Assembly: GCA_039666455.1 (NCBI GenBank) | Contig: JAVSLW010000025.1 | Coordinates: 1-12,406, forward strand | Direction: 5' to 3' | Source: Methanobacterium sp. | Lineage (GTDB): Archaea > Methanobacteriota > Methanobacteria > Methanobacteriales > Methanobacteriaceae | DNA length: 12,406 nt | In this document: in pieces, positions 6,443 through 12,406 of the stretch | How the letters are laid out: each line of letters opens with the position of its first letter | How positions within the stretch are numbered: the first letter of the stretch is position 1 | Notes under the pieces: model-generated | What the model saw: only the letters and a program-made list of their open reading frames with translations | Database searches by the model: none | Told to the model about the DNA's origin: nothing | Translations under genes and position numbers: made by a program

Positions 6443-7168
6443 TTAAAGTGCTGAATAGCCAACAGGATATATATACAGAGTTTTTTCATTAGCAGGTATT
6501 CTTAATATCTGGCGAACACTGTCATCCCTGAATGAACCTAAAGCCACTGTTGCAAGATTTCTGGATTCTGCAATCAAATAAATGTTCTGACCAGCGTGCC
6601 CTGCTTCCATATCCACAAAACGGGTGCTCAACTTTTCATCTTTGTATTTATCTATCATTTTATGGTAATTTCCAGTGATTATAATGTTTACTGGTGCTTC
6701 TTTTACCCATGGCTGTCCATTTGCAGCTTGAGATAACTCAGGACGCACATCATTTCCTAAAATCTGCTCCAGACTGTGATTAAAAGGATTATAATGGTAA
6801 ACACCCTCGTTTAATCCTTTTACCCCATCCCTACCTATTGAAAGGTATACTTCAAGAGGATATGTACGTCCAGCTGATGGAACCACTCTAAACTTCGTTG
6901 TTTGATTTGTAATCCCATAAACAGCCCACATAAGCTGTGAAATATCCTGTAAGGTTAAAGATTGATTAGTGTACCTTCTAACAGATCTACGATCATGTAT
7001 TGCCTGTTCTACAGATATATTACCAGTTATTTGAGGTTCCGGAAGATCAACAGTACCAGTAACTATTATTTGTTGAGTTTCATTAGACTTTGGCCAGATA
7101 AGATAAGCAATAACTGCTGCAAGCAGAATAATCAGGAGTATTAAAGTAATTTTTCCCTTTATAGACAT
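6443..7168 (-). CDS. Membrane-anchored SagB/ThcOx-type nitroreductase-fold oxidoreductase
   Basis: 241 residues. One N-terminal transmembrane helix (about 7-25) is followed by a flavin-binding nitroreductase domain from about 52: RRSVRRYT (60-67), VVPSAGRTYPLEVYL (95-109), a PWVKEAPVNIIITG strand (153-166), EAGHAGQNIYLIAESRNLA (188-206) and YPVGY near the end. These are the marks of the SagB/ThcOx family, FMN enzymes that include the azoline oxidases of peptide maturation but also many stand-alone reductases. No YcaO or precursor peptide is nearby, so the substrate is unknown. The helix would place the domain outside the membrane if inserted N-in, which is odd for an FMN enzyme; orientation cannot be read here. 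It follows the hexuloisomerase gene by 34 bases, probably in one operon, with a weak AAAGGAAC ribosome binding site. Confidence 0.8.
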   Translation of the reverse strand: MSIKGKITLILLIILLAAVIAYLIWPKSNETQQIIVTGTVDLPEPQITGNISVEQAIHDRRSVRRYTNQSLTLQDISQLMWAVYGITNQTTKFRVVPSAGRTYPLEVYLSIGRDGVKGLNEGVYHYNPFNHSLEQILGNDVRPELSQAANGQPWVKEAPVNIIITGNYHKMIDKYKDEKLSTRFVDMEAGHAGQNIYLIAESRNLATVALGSFRDDSVRQILRIPANEKTLYIYPVGYSAL

Positions 7169-7202
7169 GAAACCGTTCCTTTAACTTTAATGGAAATTAA
7201 AT

Positions 7203-7787
7203 TCACTCCAAAACTGTATGCCGCTCTTTTAAATCCTCCTCAGTTTTTCCCATCTTATTCATAAGCTCTGCAATAATCCCTTCAAGGAATATCAGGGTTG
7301 AAACTTCAAATAATGTTCCAAGAGGTGCCAGAGGTTGGTGTCTTCCATTTATCTGGCGTTTAATATAGTCTTTCTCAGAATCAATTTTGGTCCTGCCTTT
7401 AATGTGTATAATAAGATCAGAAAGTTTTCCAAGAGTAGAATCTTCATATGAAGTCACTGCAATTATTTTTGCATTCCGTTTTTTACTTATTTTAGCGGTG
7501 CTGATGATGAAACTGGTTTCTCCTGAACCTGAAATTGCAAGCAGGCAATCATCCGGATTTATAGCGGGAGTTATGGTTTCTCCAACCACATAAACATTTA
7601 TTCCAAGGTGCATCAGCCTCATAGCAAAAGCTCTTGCAACCAGCCCCGACCTTCCAAGACCAATTATAAAAACATTGTTTGCAGAAATTAGCATGTCCAG
7701 CATTTCATCGATACTTTTACTGTCTATTTCTGCCGATACTTCCTTTACATTGGTTATTATTTCGTTTATGGCTTTGTTTATAATCAT
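7203..7787 (-). CDS. hxlB: 6-phospho-3-hexuloisomerase (SIS domain)
   Basis: 194 residues, the full family length. It interconverts D-arabino-hex-3-ulose 6-phosphate and fructose 6-phosphate. In methanogens lacking the oxidative pentose phosphate pathway, this reverse ribulose monophosphate route supplies ribulose 5-phosphate. The SIS fold shows GLGRSGLVARAFAMRLMHLG (43-62), the phosphosugar loop SGSGET (86-91), VTSYEDSTLGKLSD (111-124) and PLGTLFE (155-161), with the catalytic-region Glu161. The ATG is preceded by CCGGTGAG. The partner hexulose-6-phosphate synthase is not in the window. It is the first gene of a likely two-gene operon with the SagB-type oxidoreductase. Confidence 0.9.
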   Translation of the reverse strand: MIINKAINEIITNVKEVSAEIDSKSIDEMLDMLISANNVFIIGLGRSGLVARAFAMRLMHLGINVYVVGETITPAINPDDCLLAISGSGETSFIISTAKISKKRNAKIIAVTSYEDSTLGKLSDLIIHIKGRTKIDSEKDYIKRQINGRHQPLAPLGTLFEVSTLIFLEGIIAELMNKMGKTEEDLKERHTVLE

Positions 7788-7811
7788 TTTCTCACCGGCT
7801 GCAGAATTGTT

Positions 7812-7846
7812 TTTAATATATCCTTAGTCTATCTACATATAAATAG
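7812..7846 (-). promoter_or_regulatory. Promoter of the hexuloisomerase operon
   Basis: On the minus strand, TTTATATG (about 7836-7843) lies 50 bases before the ATG and is a good TATA box, with transcription expected near 7812. It diverges from the regulator promoter on the other strand. Confidence 0.45.
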
Positions 7847-7905
7847 TGATTTTTGTTATATTAATCTATAGAATAAAAACAGATACAATTAAAAAACTTC
7901 TGGGG

Positions 7906-7931
7906 CTGTAAAGTTACAGGGTGTTATATTT
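7906..7931 (+). promoter_or_regulatory. Regulator gene promoter with inverted repeat CTGTAA-AG-TTACAG
   Basis: A perfect six-base inverted repeat with a two-base spacer (7906-7919) abuts a TATA-like box TTATATTT (7924-7931), just where an autoregulator would act on TFB or TBP. A start near 7953 is expected. A 21-codon ORF (ATG 7962, stop ending 8027, MGNASSYQPEFLQK...) begins close to that point and overlaps the regulator start in another frame. It may be chance or a short leader peptide. Confidence 0.4.
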
Positions 7932-8016
7932 TTCACTTCAAATAATCTTTATTTCAAAAAAATGGGGAATGCATCCAGCTATCAGCCTGAATTTCTTCAA
8001 AAGTTAAGTGGTTTAA

Positions 8017-8886
8017 ATGGAGTATAAACCCAAAGTAAGCATTATTATAGATGGAAATACCTACAGCTACAGGCTTTTTGAAGCTCTTAAAATGGTTTCA
8101 AAGACTTATTCCCAGCGCAGGGCAGCTGAAAAGATGGGTATATCTCATGCAGTATTAAACCGCCGCATAAAAGATGCAGAAAAGAAATTAGGGTTTAAAC
8201 TTGTCTTTAGTAGTGGTGCAGGCTCTTTACTAACTGAAGATGCTAAAATAATTCTAAAAAATTATGAAAAATATGAAAAAAGACTTAAAAAACGTGAGAA
8301 GATCATAATATGTGGAGGGTATGCGTCTTCAAGGCTACTTGAAATTTTAGCTGATGAATACGGGCTTGAAGCTGCTGTTTATAAGACCGGGGATAAAAAC
8401 GCACTTTATCTTGCAGACTTTGACATGGTAGATATTTTAACGCTTGATGATCCAGTCCATGCATTAATCAGTGACATGGATTTTACTCCAATAGCATACG
8501 ACTACCTGGTACTTGTAACTGGCAAAAAAACATGTATAAACAATATTAATGACTTGAAAGGGAAAAATTTTGTGGAAATAGAAGATTCTGCTCAAAGACT
8601 TGCCTGGAACACTCTGGATGATAAGGGAATTCCCTATAAACTTAAAATTGGGTTTAAATCACCCTATGATGCCCTTAAATTTATAAATGACAACCCGGAC
8701 TATTATACATTCATAAGCCATAGTCTAAATGAAGGTTTGGAAGTTATTAAAGAAGATACTCGCCATATTATAAGCTTCATTGCATGTAATAAAGATGATG
8801 AAAGAATTAATAGGTTTTTAGACTTTATTTTAACCTTTAAAGGTCAAAAAATAGTTGAAAAGTGCGGATTTGAAAGGATAAGGTAA
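8017..8886 (+). CDS. ModE/LysR-type HTH regulator with a periplasmic-binding-like sensor domain
   Basis: 289 residues. Positions about 17-80 are a LysR/ModE-type winged helix-turn-helix: FEALKMVSKTYSQRRAAEKM, ISHAVLNRRIKDAEKKLGFK, then LLTEDA. After a charged linker (about 84-94), residues 95-289 read as a small-molecule-binding domain of periplasmic-binding fold: IIICGGYASSRLLEILADEY, ADFDMVDILTLDDPVHAL, INDLKGKNFVEIEDSAQR. It has no signal peptide, so it is a cytoplasmic one-component sensor. Such ModE-like HTH plus binding-protein fusions in archaea are usually thought to sense molybdate or tungstate; with mobB, fdhD and the polyferredoxin nearby that is a reasonable inference, not shown. 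It stands alone, diverging from the hexuloisomerase operon; only a weak GTGGT precedes the ATG. A sugar ligand linked to hexuloisomerase is the alternative. Confidence 0.78.
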   Translation: MEYKPKVSIIIDGNTYSYRLFEALKMVSKTYSQRRAAEKMGISHAVLNRRIKDAEKKLGFKLVFSSGAGSLLTEDAKIILKNYEKYEKRLKKREKIIICGGYASSRLLEILADEYGLEAAVYKTGDKNALYLADFDMVDILTLDDPVHALISDMDFTPIAYDYLVLVTGKKTCINNINDLKGKNFVEIEDSAQRLAWNTLDDKGIPYKLKIGFKSPYDALKFINDNPDYYTFISHSLNEGLEVIKEDTRHIISFIACNKDDERINRFLDFILTFKGQKIVEKCGFERIR

Positions 8887-8924
8887 TATTACTCTACCAG
8901 TTTTCATGATCCCTGTTTTAAAAA

Positions 8925-9101
8925 CTAAAAAATCCATCAAACACACGAGTCTGGAAACTTCATCAAATACCGTTCTCCAATGCACTACCCAATACGAATA
9001 TGAAAAGATTTGCACAGATGTCGTACAGCAAATACTGGATCGAGCGAGCATTTGAAAATGCGAAAGGGATAGCAGGTTATACAAAATACCGTAAGAAATA
9101 A
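8925..9101 (+). pseudogene. 3' remnant of a DDE transposase (IS701/IS4-like)
   Basis: The reading frame contains PFSNALPNT, then MKRFAQMSYSKYWIERAFEN and AKGIAGYTKY before a stop at 9099-9101. The YWIERAFExAKG segment is the C-terminal catalytic-glutamate region of IS701/IS4-type transposases, and SNAPxDT precedes it in that family. The rest of the transposase is absent upstream, where the intact regulator gene ends at 8886, and no terminal inverted repeat is evident. It marks the left border of the accessory region. Confidence 0.6.
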
Positions 9102-9204
9102 ACCATTTTATGCATTAACCACTGATAATTTACTCACATATAAAGGTATAGCAGATGAATTAGGTGTTATACCTCAAAATGATTTTCACAGAACCTTCGG
9201 ATAG
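9097..9204 (+). other. Orphan 35-codon fragment of unknown origin
   Basis: A frame directly after the transposase remnant encodes NKPFYALTTDNLLTYKGIAD then ELGVIPQNDF and stops at 9202-9204. It has sensible residue composition and looks like a piece of a real protein, but I do not recognise it and see no start signal. Confidence 0.2.
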
Positions 9205-9604
9205 GGGATATTATTGTTTTTTTGATGAAAAAATTTATCGATCTATCTTTTTTTCCTGATTTAGTGGCGTTTAACGTGATTTTGATAATGGAAACATTTT
9301 TTGGGATTTCCAGCTTATATATAAATCTATTTCTTGTATCTAGAGGTATCACTTGATTATATATCCCCAGATCACTTGACGTGATTCTAACAGTTGCATT
9401 TACTTCTGAAGAACCATTTAAAACGCACTGATTAGTGTTATAATCTACAAAAACAATCATTTCCCCATTATCAGTGTAATCCGCATTCACAAATCCATTT
9501 GAAGGATCAAAATTAAGACCGAGTAGGGTTGAATTCTCGACGGGAGTTAAAAAGCAAACTATCTGGTTGCGTATCAAATGATAAATAAAACCCACTAATA
9601 CCAC
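9167..9604 (-). CDS. Hypothetical secreted protein, probably 5'-truncated
   Basis: 145 residues from a GTG. The N-terminus is hydrophobic (VLVGFIYHLI, and IIVVLVG if read a few codons earlier), followed by a Thr/Asn-rich beta-type segment: SSEVNATVRITSS, YKLEIPKNVSIIKITLNATK, KDRSINFFIKK. This resembles the Ig-like or Big-type extracellular modules seen in methanogen surface proteins, but no family can be named. There is no ribosome binding site and an in-frame TAA lies just upstream. The sequence joins abruptly to a decayed copy of the right-edge gene at about 9614, so the true 5' end has probably been lost. It may not be expressed. Confidence 0.4.
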   Translation of the reverse strand: MVLVGFIYHLIRNQIVCFLTPVENSTLLGLNFDPSNGFVNADYTDNGEMIVFVDYNTNQCVLNGSSEVNATVRITSSDLGIYNQVIPLDTRNRFIYKLEIPKNVSIIKITLNATKSGKKDRSINFFIKKTIISPIRRFCENHFEV

Positions 9605-9613
9605 AATGATCAG

Positions 9614-9667
9614 TTAGATCATCTCGGCCCACAGCCTTCAATACTACATAGCCATTAGATTCATATG
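9614..9667. repeat. Direct repeat, copy 1 (partner 12353-12406)
   Basis: A 54-base segment with four mismatches to 12353-12406 in the same orientation, about 2.7 kb apart. The partner reaches the window edge, so the repeat probably continues to the right; the pseudogene suggests at least another 150 bases of homologous coding sequence. Confidence 0.85.
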
Positions 9668-9818
9668 CTTCTAAGAAGTTCCATTTATGAATGCATTTAC
9701 CATGTCGATCATTACTGAACCTACAGGTCCTGAAGTTGGAGTATTAGCATGGTAATCAAACCGAGAAGCTTCAACAGACAATTGTCTTCATATGATCAAT
9801 GACAGTTATCCAATCCTC
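9614..9818 (-). pseudogene. Frameshifted, truncated duplicate of the right-edge gene
   Basis: Minus-strand reading gives EDWITVIDHMK, then in a second frame LSVEASRFDYHANTPTSGPV and GSVMIDMVNAFINGT, then in a third LEAYESNGYVVLKAVGRDD. The last piece matches the right-edge gene (YESNGYVILKAVGRDD), with 50 of 54 bases identical between 9614-9667 and 12353-12406. Adding one T at about 9675 would restore NGTSLEAYESNGY. After GRDDL the similarity stops and the truncated secreted-protein ORF begins. It follows the membrane-protein stop without a gap. Confidence 0.6.
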
Positions 9819-10643
9819 TCACCACAATACCAATCTCAAATCTGGATTAAATAAGCCCATAATAAAATTAAAAATCATGAACAGAACAACTACTAAGAAA
9901 ATCATGAATAGAATTCCTTCTCTCATTCTTAAATCAAATGGAACGACCTTATTAATTTTATCTGGGAATAATACAATACTCTGCATTAGTAAACCAAAAA
10001 AGATCGCCATTAAACAAAACTCTAAAGATGGATTACCTTCCATAAAATAGAAATGAAGGCGTGAAATCCCATAACCAGTAGTTTGAAAACCCAATAATGC
10101 AGATAAAAGCCAATAACCATAGGGCATATAACCGGGCCCTAATTCTATACTCATCTTTGGACCCTCATATTTGGGAATACTTTCATCGCTAAAAGTTTTA
10201 ATACGCTTAAACATGAATAGAAGTGGATAAATCGTTGAAACACCTAATCCGATACCAAATGGAATGTTATTGGTGGTTATTCCCATAGCAATGCTCGTTA
10301 AAAAGAAAAGAGGAGCAAAAAATAAAGTTATCACTATTAGCATCTGTTCATATTTTCCATTCCCATATTTTTCAGTTAATCTCTCATAATAATAAGTATA
10401 TACAACTCCCATCACTGGAATTGTGCAAAAAGCAAAGAAGAATGGTAAAAAATCAAGACCTATTAAAACACCACAAGACAAATAGGTCATAATGAATATA
10501 AGCGGTATGAAATATATTGAAGATAATACTTCTTTTTTTAATTTTTCATTATAACCATCCTTATTAGATTTGAACGCTATTTCCAATCCCTTTTTGGAAA
10601 ACAGTAGTTTTATATTTTCAATTAAAGCTCTTTTAAAGTCCAT
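9819..10643 (-). CDS. Multi-pass membrane protein, unknown family
   Basis: 274 residues from the ATG at 10641-10643, preceded by GGATGTG at a good distance. A longer reading to 10739 would need an upstream start inside the preceding small ORF and is less likely. A basic, Lys-rich N-terminus (about 1-37) leads into roughly six or seven hydrophobic segments, the first SIYFIPLIFIMTYLSCGVLI (about 43-62), the last GILFMIFLVVVLFMIFNFI near the C-terminus. A polar loop SDESIPKYEGPKMSIELGPG sits mid-protein. No transporter or enzyme motif is recognised. It is third in a probable operon after the TPR protein and a 61-codon ORF. Confidence 0.65.
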   Translation of the reverse strand: MDFKRALIENIKLLFSKKGLEIAFKSNKDGYNEKLKKEVLSSIYFIPLIFIMTYLSCGVLIGLDFLPFFFAFCTIPVMGVVYTYYYERLTEKYGNGKYEQMLIVITLFFAPLFFLTSIAMGITTNNIPFGIGLGVSTIYPLLFMFKRIKTFSDESIPKYEGPKMSIELGPGYMPYGYWLLSALLGFQTTGYGISRLHFYFMEGNPSLEFCLMAIFFGLLMQSIVLFPDKINKVVPFDLRMREGILFMIFLVVVLFMIFNFIMGLFNPDLRLVLW

Positions 10644-10662
10644 ATTAACACATCCATAAAAA

Positions 10663-10848
10663 TTAAGGGTTGGAAAGATATTCTGTGACATTGTTATATT
10701 GTGCTGAACTATACTGGTTAATTTCTTGACCATTTTCATCCAATATTACACTTATCTCATTAATTATTGTGTGAATGCCCTGTTCTATACTTTGAGATTT
10801 GACAAGATTTTGAACAGCTTCTTCAAATAAACAATTTTGCCAATTCAA
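10663..10848 (-). CDS. Small hypothetical protein between TPR and membrane protein genes
   Basis: 61 residues. Its TTG start overlaps the TPR stop codon (TTGA), and its stop lies 20 bases before the membrane-protein start. The sequence (EEAVQNLVKSQSIEQGIHTI, then INEISVILDENGQEINQY) is soluble, acidic and plausibly helical. No ribosome binding site is seen, so translation would have to be coupled to the TPR gene. It could instead be a decayed 3' extension of the TPR gene. Confidence 0.35.
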   Translation of the reverse strand: MNWQNCLFEEAVQNLVKSQSIEQGIHTIINEISVILDENGQEINQYSSAQYNNVTEYLSNP

Positions 10849-11834
10849 GAGGTGGAATACAGAATTTCATCTCTGTATTTTCTAGCATCCTCATCCTCAG
10901 GATCCAACTCTAAAGCCTTATCAAAACATTCTAAAGATTTATTAAACTGATTTAGATCAATAAAAACAATACCTCTACCTATCCAAGCTGAAATATTGTC
11001 CGGATCTAATTCCAAAGCTTCATCAAAGCATTCTAATGCTTCTTGAGGTTTACCCATTTTTTTAAGAATAAATCCTTTATTAATCCAGAAGTAGTTATCT
11101 CCCATATCTAATTCCAAAGCTTTATTAAAACAATTAAAAGCCTCATTAGATCGATCCAAATTAGCAAGAGCAATACCTTTACCATTCCAAGCTAAAGCAT
11201 CATCAGGATTTAACTCTAAAACCTTATCAAAACATTCTAAAGCTTCATCAAATCTTTCTAAATCAATAAGAACGTTGCCTTTACCACTCCAAGATAGAGA
11301 ATACTCAGAATTCAGCGTTAATGCTTTATTAAAACATTTTAAAGCTTTATCAAGCTTTCCCAAATCAACAAATATCTTACCTTTCCCTTGCCAAGCATGA
11401 TAAAATTTAGTATCAAGTTTTAAAACCTTATCAAAACATTCTAAAGCTTCATCAAATCTTCCTAAATCAACAAGAACCTTACCCTTATTATACCAAGCAT
11501 AAAGGGATTTAGAATCTAAATCTGAAACCTTATCATGACACTTCAAAGCCTTATTTAAACACCCTAATTTCTCAAAAACCACGCCTTTACCATTCCAAGC
11601 TTTAATGTGATTAGGATCAATTTCCAATGTTTGATTATAATAATCTAAAGCTTCATGATATTTACCCTGATTAAACAAATTATGGGCCTTTTTAAGCAAT
11701 GAATCTTTCCTAAACCTATTAAATAATCCTATAATAACACCTCTTTGAATGTTAAACTGATCTTTATTGTAAATAATATCAAATAAATTAATATAAGAGA
11801 AAAGAAGAATGTATTCTTCTTTCTTCCATTTCAA
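10845..11834 (-). CDS. Tetratricopeptide repeat protein, eight TPR units
   Basis: Eight consecutive 34-residue TPRs fill almost the whole protein; the repeating pattern is AWxGKGxxLxxLxRFDEALECF followed by DKALELDPD. TPRs form a curved helical scaffold for protein binding; the partner is unknown. The extent given uses the only conventional start, a TTG at 11834, but the true start is probably near 11732. There, AGAGGTG is followed by IGLFNRFRK, the usual beginning of such methanogen proteins (MGLFxKF), and a TATA box lies upstream at about 11788-11797. The codon at that place is ATA (or ATT), not ATG. Two units are almost identical at DNA level. It leads a probable operon with a small ORF and a membrane protein. 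Confidence 0.85.
   Translation of the reverse strand: MKWKKEEYILLFSYINLFDIIYNKDQFNIQRGVIIGLFNRFRKDSLLKKAHNLFNQGKYHEALDYYNQTLEIDPNHIKAWNGKGVVFEKLGCLNKALKCHDKVSDLDSKSLYAWYNKGKVLVDLGRFDEALECFDKVLKLDTKFYHAWQGKGKIFVDLGKLDKALKCFNKALTLNSEYSLSWSGKGNVLIDLERFDEALECFDKVLELNPDDALAWNGKGIALANLDRSNEAFNCFNKALELDMGDNYFWINKGFILKKMGKPQEALECFDEALELDPDNISAWIGRGIVFIDLNQFNKSLECFDKALELDPEDEDARKYRDEILYSTS
11221..11273. repeat. Recent internal TPR duplication (partner 11425-11477)
   Basis: 53 bases match 11425-11477 with two mismatches, 204 bases apart, exactly two TPR units. This is far more alike than the other units and shows recent expansion or gene conversion within the repeat array. Confidence 0.75.
11732..11799 (-). 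promoter_or_regulatory. Probable TPR gene promoter and ribosome binding site
   Basis: On the minus strand CTCTTATATTAATT (about 11788-11799) is a TATA box, about 45 bases before AGAGGTG (11738-11744). Their position inside the nominal ORF argues that its first 34 codons are untranslated. The 87-base gap 11835-11921 holds only AT-rich sequence. Confidence 0.4.
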
Positions 11835-11921
11835 AGTTTATCAAAGCTTAAAATATCTTTAATTCTGTTTTTTATCCCAATATTAAATTTTTCAAAGATT
11901 TTAAATATTTAAGCCCCCAAT

Positions 11922-12406
11922 TTATCTACTCTTTTCAATAATCAATTTATTGATAGTATTATAGGTTGAGTATCCCCATTTATAAATAGGCTCATACGCC
12001 ATACGTACAATAACCATAGCAATAGTAACATATATTGCAGCTTTTATAAGTTTAGACGGTATTTTTCCCCCTCCAGAATATAGAAAAGTTTCTGAAAGAC
12101 GAGTTTCCTTTAGAAATTGTTTGTTTATATTTACATCTGCTTTGTTTGGTTCTTTAGGATAAGGATAATAATCCCTGCCTTTCTTACCTGCGTAATTTAT
12201 GCGAGATAACCATTCTGGTTCTGAATTAACCAAAGAATTACCTAAACTCAGAGCTAATTCTGTCTGCAGGTCATAGTAGCAGTAGGATCCGCAGAAACCA
12301 TTAGCTGTGTTCATATCCCTTACAACACCTGTTTCGGGGTCAATTACAAATATTAGGTCATCTCGGCCCACGGCTTTCAATATTACATAGCCATTAGATT
12401 CATATG
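11922..12406 (-). CDS. Hypothetical protein with C-terminal membrane helix, 5' end beyond window
   Basis: The frame stays open to the right edge, giving 161 residues of C-terminal part (YESNGYVILKAVGRDDLIFV then IDPETGVVRDMN...). A TTG inside LKAVG could be read as a start, but the coding match in the duplicated pseudogene continues upstream of it, so the gene is longer. Visible parts: a mixed beta region, a Cys-containing segment NGFCGSYCYYD, a polar stretch rich in Tyr, Lys and Pro (GKKGRDYYPYPKEPNKADV), and one transmembrane helix LIKAAIYVTIAMVIVRMAY near the C-terminus with a short tail. Family not recognised. A decayed duplicate lies at 9614-9818. Confidence 0.6.
   Translation of the reverse strand, partial: YESNGYVILKAVGRDDLIFVIDPETGVVRDMNTANGFCGSYCYYDLQTELALSLGNSLVNSEPEWLSRINYAGKKGRDYYPYPKEPNKADVNINKQFLKETRLSETFLYSGGGKIPSKLIKAAIYVTIAMVIVRMAYEPIYKWGYSTYNTINKLIIEKSR
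12353..12406. repeat. Direct repeat, copy 2 (partner 9614-9667)
   Basis: 50 of 54 bases are identical to the copy inside the pseudogene. This copy is in an intact reading frame and touches the window edge. Confidence 0.85.

Noticed and set aside
7962..8027. Start of the regulator at the upstream ATG (7962)
   Set aside because: That ATG is in a different frame and stops after 21 codons; the HTH frame begins at 8017.
8830..9084. Minus-strand 84-codon ORF
   Set aside because: It is antisense to the regulator 3' end and the transposase remnant, both of which have recognisable protein motifs on the plus strand.
1..12406. CRISPR array, tRNA or rRNA gene
   Set aside because: No regularly spaced short repeats, cloverleaf with TTCRA arm, or rRNA-like conserved sequence was found on either strand.

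Overview
The window looks like part of the chromosome of a methanogenic archaeon of the Methanobacteriales (Methanobacterium-like). The signs are an AT-rich background, TATA-box promoters with GGTG/GGAGGTG ribosome binding sites, a FwdF-type polyferredoxin with eight [4Fe-4S] motifs, an FmdE-like surface protein, a MobB fused to an Fe-S domain, and 6-phospho-3-hexuloisomerase. All functional calls come from reading motifs by eye; no database search was possible.

Layout. 1-112: 5' end of a CheY-like response regulator leaving the left edge. 218-2809 (-): large secreted, C-terminally anchored protein with two FmdE-like units. 3010-4217 (-): a two-gene ferredoxin/polyferredoxin operon (FwdHF-like order). 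4218-4669: an unusual intergenic region with a palindromic element over a TATA box and a possible structured RNA. 4670-5389 (+): MobB with Fe-S domain. 5480-5632 (-): decayed NuoF-like C-terminus. 5681-6433 (+): FdhD. 6443-7787 (-): hexuloisomerase plus a membrane-anchored SagB-type nitroreductase. 8017-8886 (+): one-component regulator with a ModE/LysR-type helix-turn-helix and a periplasmic-binding-like sensor domain. 8925 onwards the window changes character: a transposase remnant, an orphan 35-codon fragment, a 5'-truncated secreted-protein ORF, a frameshifted duplicate of the gene at the right edge, a multi-pass membrane protein, a small ORF, an eight-repeat TPR protein, and the C-terminal part of a gene that runs off the right edge.

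How it fits together. The left two thirds form a molybdenum/tungsten enzyme neighbourhood: MobB (guanine dinucleotide attachment to molybdopterin), FdhD (sulfuration of formate dehydrogenase), a polyferredoxin of the formylmethanofuran dehydrogenase type, an FmdE-like protein, and a regulator whose architecture suits oxyanion sensing. The most interesting signal is a 26-bp near-palindrome (GATA-N14-TATC core) placed over the TATA boxes of both the ferredoxin operon and the FmdE-like gene, with a further copy 85 bp away. It suggests that these two units form one regulon. The right third is a recombination-worn accessory region.
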